The notes: generated by a model from the letters alone, not told the origin. DNA of 64,000 nucleotides from QHCE01 sp041743105 (GCA_041743105.1 JBGTNI010000050.1:1-64000), one strand, 5' to 3'; shown: positions 7,989 through 17,860, numbered from the stretch's first letter. Numbers and translations are program-made.

Positions 7989-9716
7989 ATGCCCTCAAAG
8001 ACTATGCCGTCTAAAGGCGGGCCCAGCCTCAAGCGCTACTTCCTGGTTTTGGGTGTAGTGCTTGCCGGGCTGTATGCGCTGTTGTTGTTCACTGGCCCGT
8101 CCGGCCTGTCGGAGAAGCTCACCCCGCGACTCGGGCTTGACCTGCAAGGTGGGACCTCGGTGACGTTGCGTGCCGCAACGCCCGATGGTGGCGCTCCCGA
8201 GCGCAGTCAGCTGGAGCAGGCCCGGCGGATCATCGAGGATCGAGTCAATGGCACCGGTGTCTCCGAATTCGAAGTGCTCATCGAAGGCGATCGAAACCTC
8301 GTCATCAGCGTGCCCGGTGAGAACGAAGAAGATATCCGACGCATCGGACAACCCGCGCAGCTGCGGTTTCGCGAGGTATTGAATCAAGTTCCGAGCGCCA
8401 AAGCCGGCGACACGATCCAGCAGGCGGATACGGACACGGACACCAGTGCGAGCACACCGGATAAACGCCCGACCCGAGAAGAGGTGCTAGCAAAATTCGA
8501 TCCCACAGCGGTGCAAGCGGCCGAAACGGCCGAGGACGCGTCGGCGGTCTCTTCGCCGGAGCTTGCCGCTAAATTCGATCCGATAAAGCAGCTCACCCCG
8601 GCCGAGGTCGCGGCGTTACCGCCGAAGTTTCAGCTTTTTGTACCGCAGGTTACCTGCGCAATGCTCAACGACCGACCTGCCGGAAGTATCGTCGATGAAG
8701 CTCAACAGGCGGTCGCCTGCGACGACAGCGCCGAGACGAAATCTTTGCTCGACAAGACTAATGTGCTGGGCACCGACGTTTCCGAAGCCAGCTTCACCAA
8801 CGACCAAGGACGATGGAAGGTTGTGCTGGAATTCAACAAGGAGGGCCAGCAACGCTGGGCCGAGCTGACAAAGAAGACCGTCGGCAAGCAGGTGGCCATC
8901 GTGTTGGATAATCGTGTTGTTTCCGACCCAGTGATCAATGGGCCCATTCCCGGTGGCCGTGCCGAGATATCCGGATCCACCATCGGACGTTCCGAGGCAC
9001 AAGATCTCACGGAGCAGCTTAAGTACGGCGCGCTTCCGCTCAGCTTCAACGTTGAGACCGCGGAGTCGGTAAGTCCGACGTTGGGCGTGGAGCAACTTAA
9101 GGCCGGTCTACTGGCCGGCGGCATCGGTCTAGTGCTGGTGGTGGTGTATTCGCTGCTGTACTACCGGGCGCTGGGCGTTGTCGTAGTTGTGAGTCTCGCT
9201 GTGGCCGGCGCGATCGTATATGCCAGCGTGGTGTTGTTGGGGCGAGGGATTGGCTTCACCCTCACCCTGGCCGGAGTCGCCGGGCTTATTGTGGCGATCG
9301 GAATCACCGCCGACTCCTTCGTGGTGTTCTTCGAACGCATCAAAGACGAGATTAAGGAAGGCAGGTCGGTACGCAGCGCTGTGCCCCGAGGATGGCTGCG
9401 TGCTCGCCGCACCATCTTGTCGGCGGACTTCGTCTCGTTCTTGGCCGCGGCAGTGCTGTACTTCCTGGCCGCCGGCGCGGTGAAGGGCTTCGCGTTCACC
9501 CTGGGTCTTTCCACACTGGTGGATTTGTTCATCGTGCTGGTCTTCACCCATCCGCTGGTGGCCTGGCTTTCACGCTTCTCCTGGTTCACGTCGTCGCGGT
9601 TTTCTGGGCTACGACGCTTCGCTACGAAGGCGGCCGGTGTCGGCGAAGCTGGGCGCTACCCTTCCAAACAGGAACCTTCGGCACAGGTACAGACGCTGGA
9701 GGGGAGTAAGGCATGA
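7989..9716 (+). CDS. secD: Protein translocase subunit SecD
   Basis: 575 residues. SecD uses the proton-motive force to pull exported proteins through SecYEG. The layout is one N-terminal helix (about 13-34), a large extracytoplasmic domain beginning with LGLDLQGGTSV, then five C-terminal helices with the RND-type motif G-I-T-A-D-S-F-V-V-F-F-E-R near residue 440. The extracytoplasmic part contains a charged Asp/Thr/Ala-rich insertion (about residues 145-195), as in other actinobacterial SecD proteins. It overlaps secF by four bases. Confidence 0.96.
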   Translation: MPSKTMPSKGGPSLKRYFLVLGVVLAGLYALLLFTGPSGLSEKLTPRLGLDLQGGTSVTLRAATPDGGAPERSQLEQARRIIEDRVNGTGVSEFEVLIEGDRNLVISVPGENEEDIRRIGQPAQLRFREVLNQVPSAKAGDTIQQADTDTDTSASTPDKRPTREEVLAKFDPTAVQAAETAEDASAVSSPELAAKFDPIKQLTPAEVAALPPKFQLFVPQVTCAMLNDRPAGSIVDEAQQAVACDDSAETKSLLDKTNVLGTDVSEASFTNDQGRWKVVLEFNKEGQQRWAELTKKTVGKQVAIVLDNRVVSDPVINGPIPGGRAEISGSTIGRSEAQDLTEQLKYGALPLSFNVETAESVSPTLGVEQLKAGLLAGGIGLVLVVVYSLLYYRALGVVVVVSLAVAGAIVYASVVLLGRGIGFTLTLAGVAGLIVAIGITADSFVVFFERIKDEIKEGRSVRSAVPRGWLRARRTILSADFVSFLAAAVLYFLAAGAVKGFAFTLGLSTLVDLFIVLVFTHPLVAWLSRFSWFTSSRFSGLRRFATKAAGVGEAGRYPSKQEPSAQVQTLEGSKA

Positions 9717-10882
9717 ACGTACTAAGGCGGCTCTATCGCGGCGATACTACTGTCGACTTCATCGGACCCCGAAAGCGTTGGTATATCGCTTCGGCGCTAC
9801 TGATCTTGGTCTGCGTCGGAAGCATGGTCTTCAAAGGGTTCAACTTCGGGATCGAGTTTTCCGGCGGCAACTCCTTCGTAATGACCCGGCCGGCAGGCAG
9901 CACGTTGGAGCAGGCTTCGGCGGCTGTCGAAGACGCCGGGGTGAAGGTGCAGACCGCGCAGACAGCCGGTAGTGGCGGGCAGCAGAAGTACGTCATCAAG
10001 ACCGAAGAGCTCTCCGTCGACAAAGCTGACGAGGTCAAGCGCAGTCTGAGCGAGAGGTTGGACATCCCGCCGGGCGATGTGACAGATAGCGCGGTGAGTT
10101 CGTCATGGGGCGGGCAGGTCACCCAGAAGGGCCTGATCGCACTCGCGGTGTTCCTGGTCTTGGTTGGCGTCTACATCTGGGTCTGGTTCGAGAAGAAGAT
10201 GGCCATCGCCGCGTTGGCCGCGTTGGTGCACGACCTGGTTCTCACCGCCGGGATCTACTCGCTCATCGGCTTCGAGGTCACGCCCTCAACGGTGATCGGG
10301 CTGCTCACCATTCTGGGATTCTCGCTCTATGACACTGTCGTTGTTTTCGACAAGGTGCAGGAAAATACCAAGGGCCTGCTCTCGGGGGAGCCAACCCGCG
10401 ACTATGCGCAAGCAGCGAATCTGGCGGTTAACCAGACCATCATGCGGTCCATCAACACCACGGTGATCTCGCTGCTGCCAGTGGCCGGATTGTTGTTCGT
10501 GGGTGCCGGCCTGTTGGGTGTCGGAACGTTGAAAGACCTGGCCTTGGTGCTATTCGTCGGGTTGTTGGCCGGTGCCTACTCCTCGATATTCCTTGCTACG
10601 CCGTGGCTCGTCGAGTTCAAGGAACGCGAACCTCGGTATGCCGCGCTTAAGCTCAAGGTTGCGGCCCGGCGATCCGCGCCTACCGGGGCGGTGGATCACG
10701 GCGGAACACCGGACGACGCTCACGGGGAGAAGGCCTTAACGCCGGCGACCGTTGTTGCCGGTGACTCCGCTAGCAGCTCGCCTGGCAGTTCGCCTGGCAC
10801 TGCCTCCAGCTCACACTCGGCGGGGAGCGGGAAGCGGAGCGGTAAGCATGGCCGGATGGGGAGCACCAAGCGCGGCCGTTAA
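9713..10882 (+). CDS. secF: Protein translocase subunit SecF
   Basis: 389 residues. Partner of SecD, with an N-terminal helix, the family motif FGIEFSGGN near residue 45, a periplasm-facing domain, and five further helices including the G-F-S-L-Y-D-T-V-V-V-F-D motif. The C-terminal 90 residues form a Ser/Gly/His-rich cytoplasmic tail ending in basic residues. In many actinobacteria an apt gene sits between secF and rel; it is absent here. Confidence 0.96.
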   Translation: MNVLRRLYRGDTTVDFIGPRKRWYIASALLILVCVGSMVFKGFNFGIEFSGGNSFVMTRPAGSTLEQASAAVEDAGVKVQTAQTAGSGGQQKYVIKTEELSVDKADEVKRSLSERLDIPPGDVTDSAVSSSWGGQVTQKGLIALAVFLVLVGVYIWVWFEKKMAIAALAALVHDLVLTAGIYSLIGFEVTPSTVIGLLTILGFSLYDTVVVFDKVQENTKGLLSGEPTRDYAQAANLAVNQTIMRSINTTVISLLPVAGLLFVGAGLLGVGTLKDLALVLFVGLLAGAYSSIFLATPWLVEFKEREPRYAALKLKVAARRSAPTGAVDHGGTPDDAHGEKALTPATVVAGDSASSSPGSSPGTASSSHSAGSGKRSGKHGRMGSTKRGR

Positions 10883-10953
10883 ATCAATATCAGTACCGGC
10901 TGCCCCTGGTTGGTGCGTGCTGTCCCACTCCGGGGACATGTGACCGTAGCATG

Positions 10954-10972
10954 GGTTGGAGTAACTCAAACC
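10954..10972 (+). terminator. Short hairpin between secF and rel
   Basis: The sequence folds as GGTT-x-GAG-TAA-CTC-x-AACC, flanked by outer arms GCATGG and CCATGC. There is no T-run, so it could be a weak transcription stop for the sec operon or an operator or attenuator for rel. It is a weak call. Confidence 0.25.
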
Positions 10973-11035
10973 AGCTCCATGCGAACCTAGGCATTGCTCA
11001 CGCATAGCAGCCGCAGTCGGCGAGAAGAGGGCGCC

Positions 11036-13432
11036 ATGTCGACCGATGCAACCGCAGCACTCGGTGAAAGCGACGAGCCGGCGATAGCTGCCTCCTCCAC
11101 TCCGGCGGTAGGGGAGGGCGGCCCACCGATGGGACTTGGCTTCACCGAGCGCACCGCGAGCACCGCCAAGCCTGCCGGACAGCGGGTGCGGGCCGCGCTG
11201 GCTCGATTGGGCGGTGGTGGTGGATCGGGAACGGTGAGTGTCGTCCTCGAGCCACTTGCGGCGACGCACCGCAATGCACATCCCAGAGCCAACATCCGCC
11301 TGCTGCAGCATGCATACGAGGTTGCCGAACAGTTTCATCGCGGCCAGACCCGCAAAAGCGGCGACCCCTACATCACCCACCCGCTTGCTGTGGCGCATAT
11401 CCTGGCCGAGCTAGGGATGGACACCACCACCTTGGCGGCTGGGCTACTTCACGACACGGTGGAAGATACCGGCTACACACTGGAACAGTTGGGGGCGGAT
11501 TTCGGAGGGGAAGTCGCCCACCTGGTCGACGGCGTGACCAAGATCGACAAAGTGCACCTTGGTGATGCGGCCGAAGCCGAGACAATCCGCAAGATGATCG
11601 TAGCTATGGCACGCGATCCGCGCGTGCTTGTCATCAAGCTCGCCGACCGGCTCCACAACATGCGCACGCTGCGATTCGTGGCAGAAGACAAGCAGAAGCT
11701 CAAGGCCCGCGAAACGTTAGAGGTGCTGGCCCCGCTAGCGCACCGGCTCGGCATGAACACGGTGAAGTGGGAGCTGGAAGACCTGGCGTTCGGCACGCTG
11801 CACCCCAAACGTTACGAGGAGATCGCCCGGTTGGTGCACAAGCACGCGCCGGCGCGTAACCGTGAGCTTGCCGAAGTCACCGAGCGCATACTTTCCGACC
11901 TCAAGGACGCCAAGATCCGGGCGGAGATCACCGGCAGGCCCAAACACTTTTACTCGGTGTATCAGAAGATGATCGTGCGAGGTCGCGACTTCTCCGACAT
12001 CTACGACCTGGTGGGCGTTCGAATTCTGGTCGATTCGATGCGGGATTGCTATGCCGCGCTGGGTGTCATCCACTCGACCTGGCAGCCGGTACCGGGGCGG
12101 TTCAAGGATTACATCGCTATGCCCAAGTTCAACTTGTACCAATCGTTGCACACCACAGTGATCGGGCCGCAGGGCAAGCCGGTGGAGTTCCAGATCCGTA
12201 GCAATGCCATGCACCGCACTGCCGAGTACGGTATCGCCGCGCACTGGAAGTACAAGGATACCAAGGCTGACATCGCTGGTCCCATGGTCAACTTCGATGA
12301 CATGGCATGGCTGCGGCAGTTACTGGACTGGCAGCGCGAGGCTACCGATCCCGGAGAGTTCCTAGAGTCGCTGCGTTTTGACCTTGGCGGGCAGGAAGTC
12401 TACGTCTTCACCCCTAAAGGCGATGTAGTGGCGCTGCCGCCTGGCTCAACACCCGTGGATTTCTCGTACACGGTGCACACCGAAGTGGGCCATCGCTGTA
12501 TCGGTGCCAGAGTCAACGGCAAACTGGTGCCGCTGGAGAGTTCGCTCACCAACGGGGACACGGTAGAGATCTTCACATCCAAATCACCGACGGCGGGACC
12601 GTCACGTGACTGGCTCGGCTTTGTCAAGAGTCCGCGTGCCCGTACCAAGATTCGCCAGTTCTTCACCAAAGGTCGGCGGGAAGATTCCATCGATGCCGGT
12701 AAGGACGCGTTGCGGGGAGTCATTAGGAAGCAGAACCTGCCACTGCAACGATTGCTGGCCGGCGACGCCCTACTCACGATCGCCCGCGATCTGCACTACC
12801 CCGACGTGACTGCGCTATATGCCGCTGTAGGGGAGAACCACGTCTCCGCGCAATCGGTGGTGCAGCGTCTGCTGGCGGCATCGGGCGGTGCCGAGGGGAT
12901 CGCGCAGGATGCCGCGGAGCTGTCCGCCTCCACCCCGGGAGTTTCCGGTCCAGTGGGTGCCAGTGATCCAGGCGTGATAGTGCAGGGTTCGCGCGACATC
13001 TGGGTCAAGCTTGCCAAATGCTGTACCCCGGTACCGGGCGATGAGATCCTCGGCTTTGTAACTCGCTCCTCTCACAGCCGCACCGCTAGCGTGAGTGTGC
13101 ATCGGGTGGACTGCCGTAATGCGGAAAAGTCGGATGAGGAGGCGGGCCGGGTTGTCGAGGTGGCGTGGGCTCCCAGTTCGGGTTCGGTTTTTTTGGTGCA
13201 GATTCAGGTCGAAGCGCTGGACCGCCGCTGCTTGCTGTCTGACATCAGCAAGGCGCTGTCAGACGAGCGGGTCAACATCCTCTCGGCGAACCTCACCACC
13301 ACACGAGACCGGGTCGCGGTTTCGAAATACACCTTCGAGATGGCAGATCCCGCTCACTTGGGACACCTGCTGCGGTCCGTGCGCAAGATCGACGGTGTCT
13401 TCGACGCTTATCGGGTTACGTCGCCGCATTAG
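11036..13432 (+). CDS. relA: Bifunctional (p)ppGpp synthetase/hydrolase Rel
   Basis: About 798 residues from ATG 11036, chosen over TTG 10994 because of the purine-rich GAGAAGAGGG upstream. Rel makes and degrades the stringent-response alarmone. Domains in order are the HD hydrolase (LLHDTVED near 138), the synthetase (SDIYDLVGVRI near 325), the RFKDYIA segment near 354, TGS (about 455-518), a zinc-finger/helical region with conserved cysteines, and ACT (about 718-795). The RxKD version of the synthetase motif marks a bifunctional enzyme. The N-terminal 75 residues are a low-complexity actinobacterial extension. Confidence 0.97.
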   Translation: MSTDATAALGESDEPAIAASSTPAVGEGGPPMGLGFTERTASTAKPAGQRVRAALARLGGGGGSGTVSVVLEPLAATHRNAHPRANIRLLQHAYEVAEQFHRGQTRKSGDPYITHPLAVAHILAELGMDTTTLAAGLLHDTVEDTGYTLEQLGADFGGEVAHLVDGVTKIDKVHLGDAAEAETIRKMIVAMARDPRVLVIKLADRLHNMRTLRFVAEDKQKLKARETLEVLAPLAHRLGMNTVKWELEDLAFGTLHPKRYEEIARLVHKHAPARNRELAEVTERILSDLKDAKIRAEITGRPKHFYSVYQKMIVRGRDFSDIYDLVGVRILVDSMRDCYAALGVIHSTWQPVPGRFKDYIAMPKFNLYQSLHTTVIGPQGKPVEFQIRSNAMHRTAEYGIAAHWKYKDTKADIAGPMVNFDDMAWLRQLLDWQREATDPGEFLESLRFDLGGQEVYVFTPKGDVVALPPGSTPVDFSYTVHTEVGHRCIGARVNGKLVPLESSLTNGDTVEIFTSKSPTAGPSRDWLGFVKSPRARTKIRQFFTKGRREDSIDAGKDALRGVIRKQNLPLQRLLAGDALLTIARDLHYPDVTALYAAVGENHVSAQSVVQRLLAASGGAEGIAQDAAELSASTPGVSGPVGASDPGVIVQGSRDIWVKLAKCCTPVPGDEILGFVTRSSHSRTASVSVHRVDCRNAEKSDEEAGRVVEVAWAPSSGSVFLVQIQVEALDRRCLLSDISKALSDERVNILSANLTTTRDRVAVSKYTFEMADPAHLGHLLRSVRKIDGVFDAYRVTSPH

Positions 13433-13453
13433 CGGAACCTATGCTTACTGAGC

Positions 13454-14734
13454 TCAGCGCTCGATAAGGGCTACTTTCGGGGCTGACTTCGCAGCGAACA
13501 GCTCAGTAGGGATCTGTTCTCGAGCCACCGCGACACTCTTGGCCGCCAATTGGTCACCGACCCGGAGTAGGGGACAATATTGCGCGGAACGTAAGAGCCG
13601 CATTTGACGGAGTGTATTGACGGCGTTGTCGTGGTCACGCCGCTGTACGAGCGAACGCTCCTCACCCACCAGGGCGGCGGCGATCAATGTGTGACGTTCA
13701 ATGTCGAGTAGATCCGCCTCAAGGAGCATTTCCCGGGCGCGGGCCAGGTTGGGTTCGCGGGTGGCCAGCACCGGATACGGCTCGGGCAGGACGCCCAGTA
13801 GCTGAGTAATCGCCGTGCGGAATGCACGATGCTCCTTATGCATCCGGCCGGTCAACGGAACGGGTGTATCGGGAGGTCCCATTGTAGGGCGGATCTGTTC
13901 CCGGTATCGGACTCCGAGGATGGCTCCGGCATGGCCCATGGCGGCGGTGAAACCATGCACGTAGCAGGCAGCCACGGTCAGATGCTCCGCCGCCTCTGTG
14001 TCCCTGCCCTGGTTCAGCGCCTTCAAGGCCAGCTGCACGGTCGCCGCGGCGCGGATGTTGAACATGAAATAGACATGGTGGCCGACGACCCAGCGCTCTA
14101 GCCCGGTGCCCGTTGAACTACAGCGGGCGGGTGAAGCCGATGAATCCGTCGCGGTTCGCGGCGCCGCCCTGACGTTCCGAGCTCGGTGCCTTACGAAGTC
14201 GCACAGCACCGCCCGTGCGGCAACAACCTCTGCAATGACAGCATTGATCTCTACGGGGGCGGACTGTAAATCCGCTAGAGCACGCCCGATGACAGCCGCT
14301 TCTTGAGCGGCAACCTGAGCTACTGAAAGTGTTGCGCTGCGAACCCCGAAGTAGGAGCAGATCGGGCTGGGATCGACAGCCGCTTCGGCTGGTATCGGCG
14401 GGGCGGTCGCCGCGAGGGTGTCAGCGAGGAAACCGGCATGGCTAGCGGCGTCGGCCAGCAATGGATCGATATCTCGCCGCCAATCGGTGAAGCTTCCGGC
14501 GGCGCTATGTAGGCGATCGAACGCCGCGATCGTCTGGGTTGCGGCGCGATGCCCGCTGGCGGATAACCGTGGCTGGGCCGGTGGCTCAAGCGGACTAGGT
14601 AGGGCGATGACCGGAACGCCGTAGGAGCAGCCATCCATTGCAGAAAGGGAGTGTCCGGCGATAGGCGCCGGTCTACTGCGGCACTCCTGGGCGCTTCGTC
14701 TGACGACGTCCTCGTCCCCCATGCTATTGCGCAT
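13454..14734 (-). CDS. Unrecognised alpha-helical protein paired with an O-methyltransferase
   Basis: About 426 residues. ATG 14734 is chosen because GGAGGAGG lies five bases upstream; the frame is open to 14770. I recognise no family. The protein looks all-helical and is rich in Ala, with many His/Glu residues in amphipathic helices: W-V-V-G-H-H-V-Y-F-M-F-N, then A-E-H-L-T-V-A-A-C-Y-V-H, then M-H-K-E-H-R-A-F. The repeated Glu/His pattern would suit a metal-binding helical enzyme, but this is only an inference. It lies 84 bases after the O-methyltransferase in the same direction, so the two are probably one transcript. The pair interrupts the usual rel-to-cyclophilin neighbourhood. Confidence 0.65.
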   Translation of the reverse strand: MRNSMGDEDVVRRSAQECRSRPAPIAGHSLSAMDGCSYGVPVIALPSPLEPPAQPRLSASGHRAATQTIAAFDRLHSAAGSFTDWRRDIDPLLADAASHAGFLADTLAATAPPIPAEAAVDPSPICSYFGVRSATLSVAQVAAQEAAVIGRALADLQSAPVEINAVIAEVVAARAVLCDFVRHRARNVRAAPRTATDSSASPARCSSTGTGLERWVVGHHVYFMFNIRAAATVQLALKALNQGRDTEAAEHLTVAACYVHGFTAAMGHAGAILGVRYREQIRPTMGPPDTPVPLTGRMHKEHRAFRTAITQLLGVLPEPYPVLATREPNLARAREMLLEADLLDIERHTLIAAALVGEERSLVQRRDHDNAVNTLRQMRLLRSAQYCPLLRVGDQLAAKSVAVAREQIPTELFAAKSAPKVALIER

Positions 14735-14818
14735 GAACTCCTCCTCCGCTTGGCCTGCTCGATCAGACAATGCCGGCTACATTCGGCACTCGCACCAACG
14801 AACTATCCCAGGACACTC

Positions 14819-15496
14819 TTATCCATTGCGCCTTATCAGGGTGATGCCGTCGCGAACGGGGAGAAGTACGCATGACACCCTCGGATCATTCACTAGCGCG
14901 TCGTTGAACGACCGCATCGCACGGGTTCCCGGATCATCGGTGAGGGGGTTGAGTATCTCCCCTTCACGCAGCGTGTTGTCGCAAGCGATAAGTCCATGAG
15001 AGGCCAGCTTAGGTAACGCCGCCTGGAAGTAATCGGAGTAGGAAACCTTGTCCGCGTCGATGAAGACAAAATCGAACGGGCCCTCAAGCTCGCTAAGCGT
15101 GTCCAGCGCCAGACCTTGTCTCACCGTGATCCGATCGGCGTACGGGCTGGCGATGATATGGCGGTTGGCCGCTGCCGCATAGTGCTCGTTGAGTTCGCAC
15201 GTGACGATGTGTCCACCTGGCGGGAGCGCAGCTGCCATAGATAATGCGGAGTACCCGCTATATGTACCCACGTCCACCACCAGGCGTGGACGGATCGCAT
15301 GGATGAGCAGCTGCAGAAACCGGGCGACCACCGGACCTGACAGCATCTGCGGGGTCGTGAGGCTTTCGTAGGTTTCCTGAACCAGCGCAGCCATGCCGGC
15401 GGAGTCGGCGGTGGTGTGTTGTGCTGAGTAATCGTCGATGCCCGGCAGGTTCACCGATTTCAACGGAGTTGCAAGCTTGATGTTTCTGTCCTCCAT
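14819..15496 (-). CDS. Class I SAM-dependent O-methyltransferase (caffeoyl-CoA OMT-like)
   Basis: 225 residues, the size of the bacterial caffeoyl-CoA/catechol O-methyltransferase family. Motif I (VVDVGTYSGYS) binds S-adenosylmethionine. The metal/catalytic segment DFVFIDADKVSYSDYF and the D-N-T-L-R-E-G segment match the cation-dependent type. Such enzymes methylate catechol-like hydroxyls and are often found in small-molecule pathways. There is no good ribosome-binding site before ATG 15496. It probably forms an operon with the unrecognised gene downstream. Confidence 0.88.
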   Translation of the reverse strand: MEDRNIKLATPLKSVNLPGIDDYSAQHTTADSAGMAALVQETYESLTTPQMLSGPVVARFLQLLIHAIRPRLVVDVGTYSGYSALSMAAALPPGGHIVTCELNEHYAAAANRHIIASPYADRITVRQGLALDTLSELEGPFDFVFIDADKVSYSDYFQAALPKLASHGLIACDNTLREGEILNPLTDDPGTRAMRSFNDALVNDPRVSCVLLPVRDGITLIRRNG

Positions 15497-15505
15497 GGAA
15501 AAAAC

Positions 15506-15545
15506 GTTGCTAAATAAGGGTAGCAGCTCAACATGACTTGAGTCA
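15506..15545. promoter_or_regulatory. Two inverted repeats upstream of the O-methyltransferase
   Basis: GTTGCTA (15506-15512) and TAGCAGC (15521-15527) form a nearly perfect inverted repeat with an eight-base spacer. TGACT-TG-AGTCA (15534-15545) is a second perfect one with five-base arms. Both lie in the 77-base gap between the methyltransferase start and the end of the cyclophilin gene, where an operator would be expected. The adjoining 15-mer AAAACGTTGCTAAAT recurs at 21138-21152, which may be chance. Confidence 0.35.
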
Positions 15546-15573
15546 CTCGATGATCGGAGCTATTGGCGAACCT

Positions 15574-16368
15574 TTACCCAGAGGCCATGGTGAGGCCAGT
15601 AATTTTGACTTCCTTTGCTGGTTTGCCGTCGCCGGAGCCCGGCTGCGTTTCGGCGGTCACTCCGTCGGGCGCGACCTGCTGGGTGATGATGTCGAGCCCA
15701 CTGGTGACTCCGCCCAGTAGCGAGTAATCGGCCGTGAGGTTCGGGCTGTCTTTGTAGACGATGAAGAACTGGCTGCCGTTGCTGTTGGGATCGCTTCCGT
15801 TCCGCGCGAGCGCCACACTTCCCACCGGGTAGGGCGGATGATCGTTGAGGGGTGTGTTCTCCACCCCGAACTGATAGGACGGGCCGCCCTTGCCGTCGCC
15901 GAATGGGTCACCACACTGCAGCACGTAGATACTGGAGACAGTGAGCCGGTGACACGTGGTGTCGTCGTAGAAGCCGCTACGTGCCAGATGTACGAAACTG
16001 TTCACCGAGCACGGTGCGGCCTCGCGGTCCAGCGCGAGGTTGAGCTTTCCAAGATTTGTGTTCAGGGCCACCGCCACGGTGCCGGAGTCTGAAACATCGG
16101 TCGTACTGGGTTTACCGACATCGGAGATGCGGTCGGTGTCCCGGGCGGCGTCGAGGTATACGCAGGTGGTTCCTTCGGCGGCTTGTGATGTGTCGTCGTC
16201 CCGATTGACCACTAGGACTACCGTCACGGCGATGACCGCGACGAGGGTGAGGCCGGCCCCGATGCCGGCGTACATCTGCCGCCTGCGTCGCGCATGCTGA
16301 GCGCGGCGAGCCATATGCCGCTCCAGCTTCTTGCGCGCGAGCTCACGCTGCCGGTCTCTCGACGGCAC
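15574..16368 (-). CDS. Membrane-anchored peptidyl-prolyl isomerase (cyclophilin type)
   Basis: 264 residues from GTG 16368, which has AAGGAG six bases upstream; the frame runs open to 16527 but lacks a comparable site there. A basic N-terminus (about 1-30) and one membrane helix (about 31-52) anchor an extracytoplasmic cyclophilin domain. Core motifs are SVNSFVHLARSGFYD, T-x-C-H-R-L, GSVALARNG and NGSQFFIVY, so the fold is complete. The active-site Arg of classical cyclophilins lies in the C-H-R-L segment. It folds exported proteins and is usually found between rel and hisS, as here. Confidence 0.93.
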   Translation of the reverse strand: MPSRDRQRELARKKLERHMARRAQHARRRRQMYAGIGAGLTLVAVIAVTVVLVVNRDDDTSQAAEGTTCVYLDAARDTDRISDVGKPSTTDVSDSGTVAVALNTNLGKLNLALDREAAPCSVNSFVHLARSGFYDDTTCHRLTVSSIYVLQCGDPFGDGKGGPSYQFGVENTPLNDHPPYPVGSVALARNGSDPNSNGSQFFIVYKDSPNLTADYSLLGGVTSGLDIITQQVAPDGVTAETQPGSGDGKPAKEVKITGLTMASG

Positions 16369-16603
16369 AGGCCACTCCTTTGCTGCCGCGCAGGGCTTTG
16401 GTCTGCGACGTCGTCCATCCGCGATGTGGTGAGTGAGGATACCCGAACGGTTCGCAGCGACAACGTGTGCCGTCTTATCACCGTGGTTATCTGCCGCATG
16501 CCGGGCTAGCAGGCGACAAGATGGCACACATTGTCAAAGGTGTTCTTCTTTGGCGGAAGTCCCTGAAGTTGGAGCGGTCAATGGAAGCAGTAAGTTAAAG
16601 CGG

Positions 16604-17860
16604 GTGACACCGTTCAGCGCGCCCAAAGGCACCTACGATGTGCTCCCACCGACCTCCACCACGTTTCTGAAGGTGGTGGACACCCTCAGCGCCGCCGCGC
16701 GGCGCGCCGGTTATGGCTACATCCAGACCCCGATGTTCGAAGACACCGCGTTGTACGAGCGGGGCGTCGGCGAATCCACCGACGTGGTCACTAAGGAGAT
16801 GTACACTTTTATCGATAAGGGCGGGCGTTCGCTATCGCTGCGGCCCGAGGGGACCGCGGGCGTGATACGCGCCATTGTTGAGCACAATTTGCTATCTGGG
16901 CAACTCCCGGTGAAGTTGTGGTACACCGGTCCGAACTTTCGCTACGAGCAGCCGCAATCTGGTCGATACCGCCAACATGTGCAGGTGGGGATAGAAGCGG
17001 TCGGTATCGATGATCCTGCGTTAGACGCCGAGGTGATCGCGGTCGCGGTCGCGGGGCAACGGGCGCTAGGGCTGTCGCAGGTTCGATTGCTGCTCAATTC
17101 ACTGGGCGATGCTAACTGTCGTCCGGTATATCGAGAACGCCTGCAGGAGTTCCTGGCCGGTTGTGAGTTGGACGAGGCAACCCGCGCACGGGCGGCGATC
17201 AACCCGCTGCGAGTCCTCGACGACAAGCGCCTCGAGGTCGCCGAGCAACTCAGTGGAGTACCACTGATGACTGATTACCTGTGCAAGGAATGTCGCGAGC
17301 ACTACGACGCGGTGAGGTCAGCCCTGACTTCACTGGGCGTCGAATGGGAAGAGGCCCCTGCGTTAGTGCGGGGCCTGGACTACTACACCAAGACCACGTT
17401 TGAGTTTCGGCATGACGGTTTAGGTGCTCAAGCCGCGGTTGGTGGTGGTGGTCGGTACGACGGCTTAGTAGCCGATATTGGTGGACCTGAGCTCTCCGGC
17501 GTTGGGTTCGGGCTAGGGGTAGACCGCTACATGCTTGCCTTAGCGGCGGAGGGTATTGGGCCTACTGACAGTGCTCGATGCCAGGTGTTTGTGGTACCGC
17601 TGGGGGCGGCGAAGGCGGCTGCGGTGGAGCTCGCAGGGACGCTACGTTCGGCGGGAATCGCCACAGACTTAGCCTACGGCGATCGTGGTCTCAAAGGCGC
17701 TATGAAGGCCGCGGACCGTTCTGGCGCCTCGTACGCTCTGTTGCTCGGCGAACGGGATCTGCGCGACGGCGCCGTCGCTATGAAAGACCTAGCCAGTGGA
17801 GAGCAACACTCCGTCGCGCTGCCCGACATTGTGATTCGTCTGAGGGAGAAGCTTTCGTGA
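16604..17860 (+). CDS. hisS: Histidine-tRNA ligase
   Basis: About 418 residues from GTG 16604. The protein begins with the family start APKGTYDVLPP, and the class II motifs follow: VGESTDVVTKEMYTF, LRPEGTAG (motif 2 region), the histidine-binding RGLDYYTKT, and G-V-G-F-G-L-G-V-D-R-Y (motif 3). The C-terminal anticodon-binding domain starts at about residue 325. TTG 16550, preceded by AAAGG, is a possible longer start. The stop overlaps the aspS start (GTGA). Confidence 0.96.
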   Translation: MTPFSAPKGTYDVLPPTSTTFLKVVDTLSAAARRAGYGYIQTPMFEDTALYERGVGESTDVVTKEMYTFIDKGGRSLSLRPEGTAGVIRAIVEHNLLSGQLPVKLWYTGPNFRYEQPQSGRYRQHVQVGIEAVGIDDPALDAEVIAVAVAGQRALGLSQVRLLLNSLGDANCRPVYRERLQEFLAGCELDEATRARAAINPLRVLDDKRLEVAEQLSGVPLMTDYLCKECREHYDAVRSALTSLGVEWEEAPALVRGLDYYTKTTFEFRHDGLGAQAAVGGGGRYDGLVADIGGPELSGVGFGLGVDRYMLALAAEGIGPTDSARCQVFVVPLGAAKAAAVELAGTLRSAGIATDLAYGDRGLKGAMKAADRSGASYALLLGERDLRDGAVAMKDLASGEQHSVALPDIVIRLREKLS

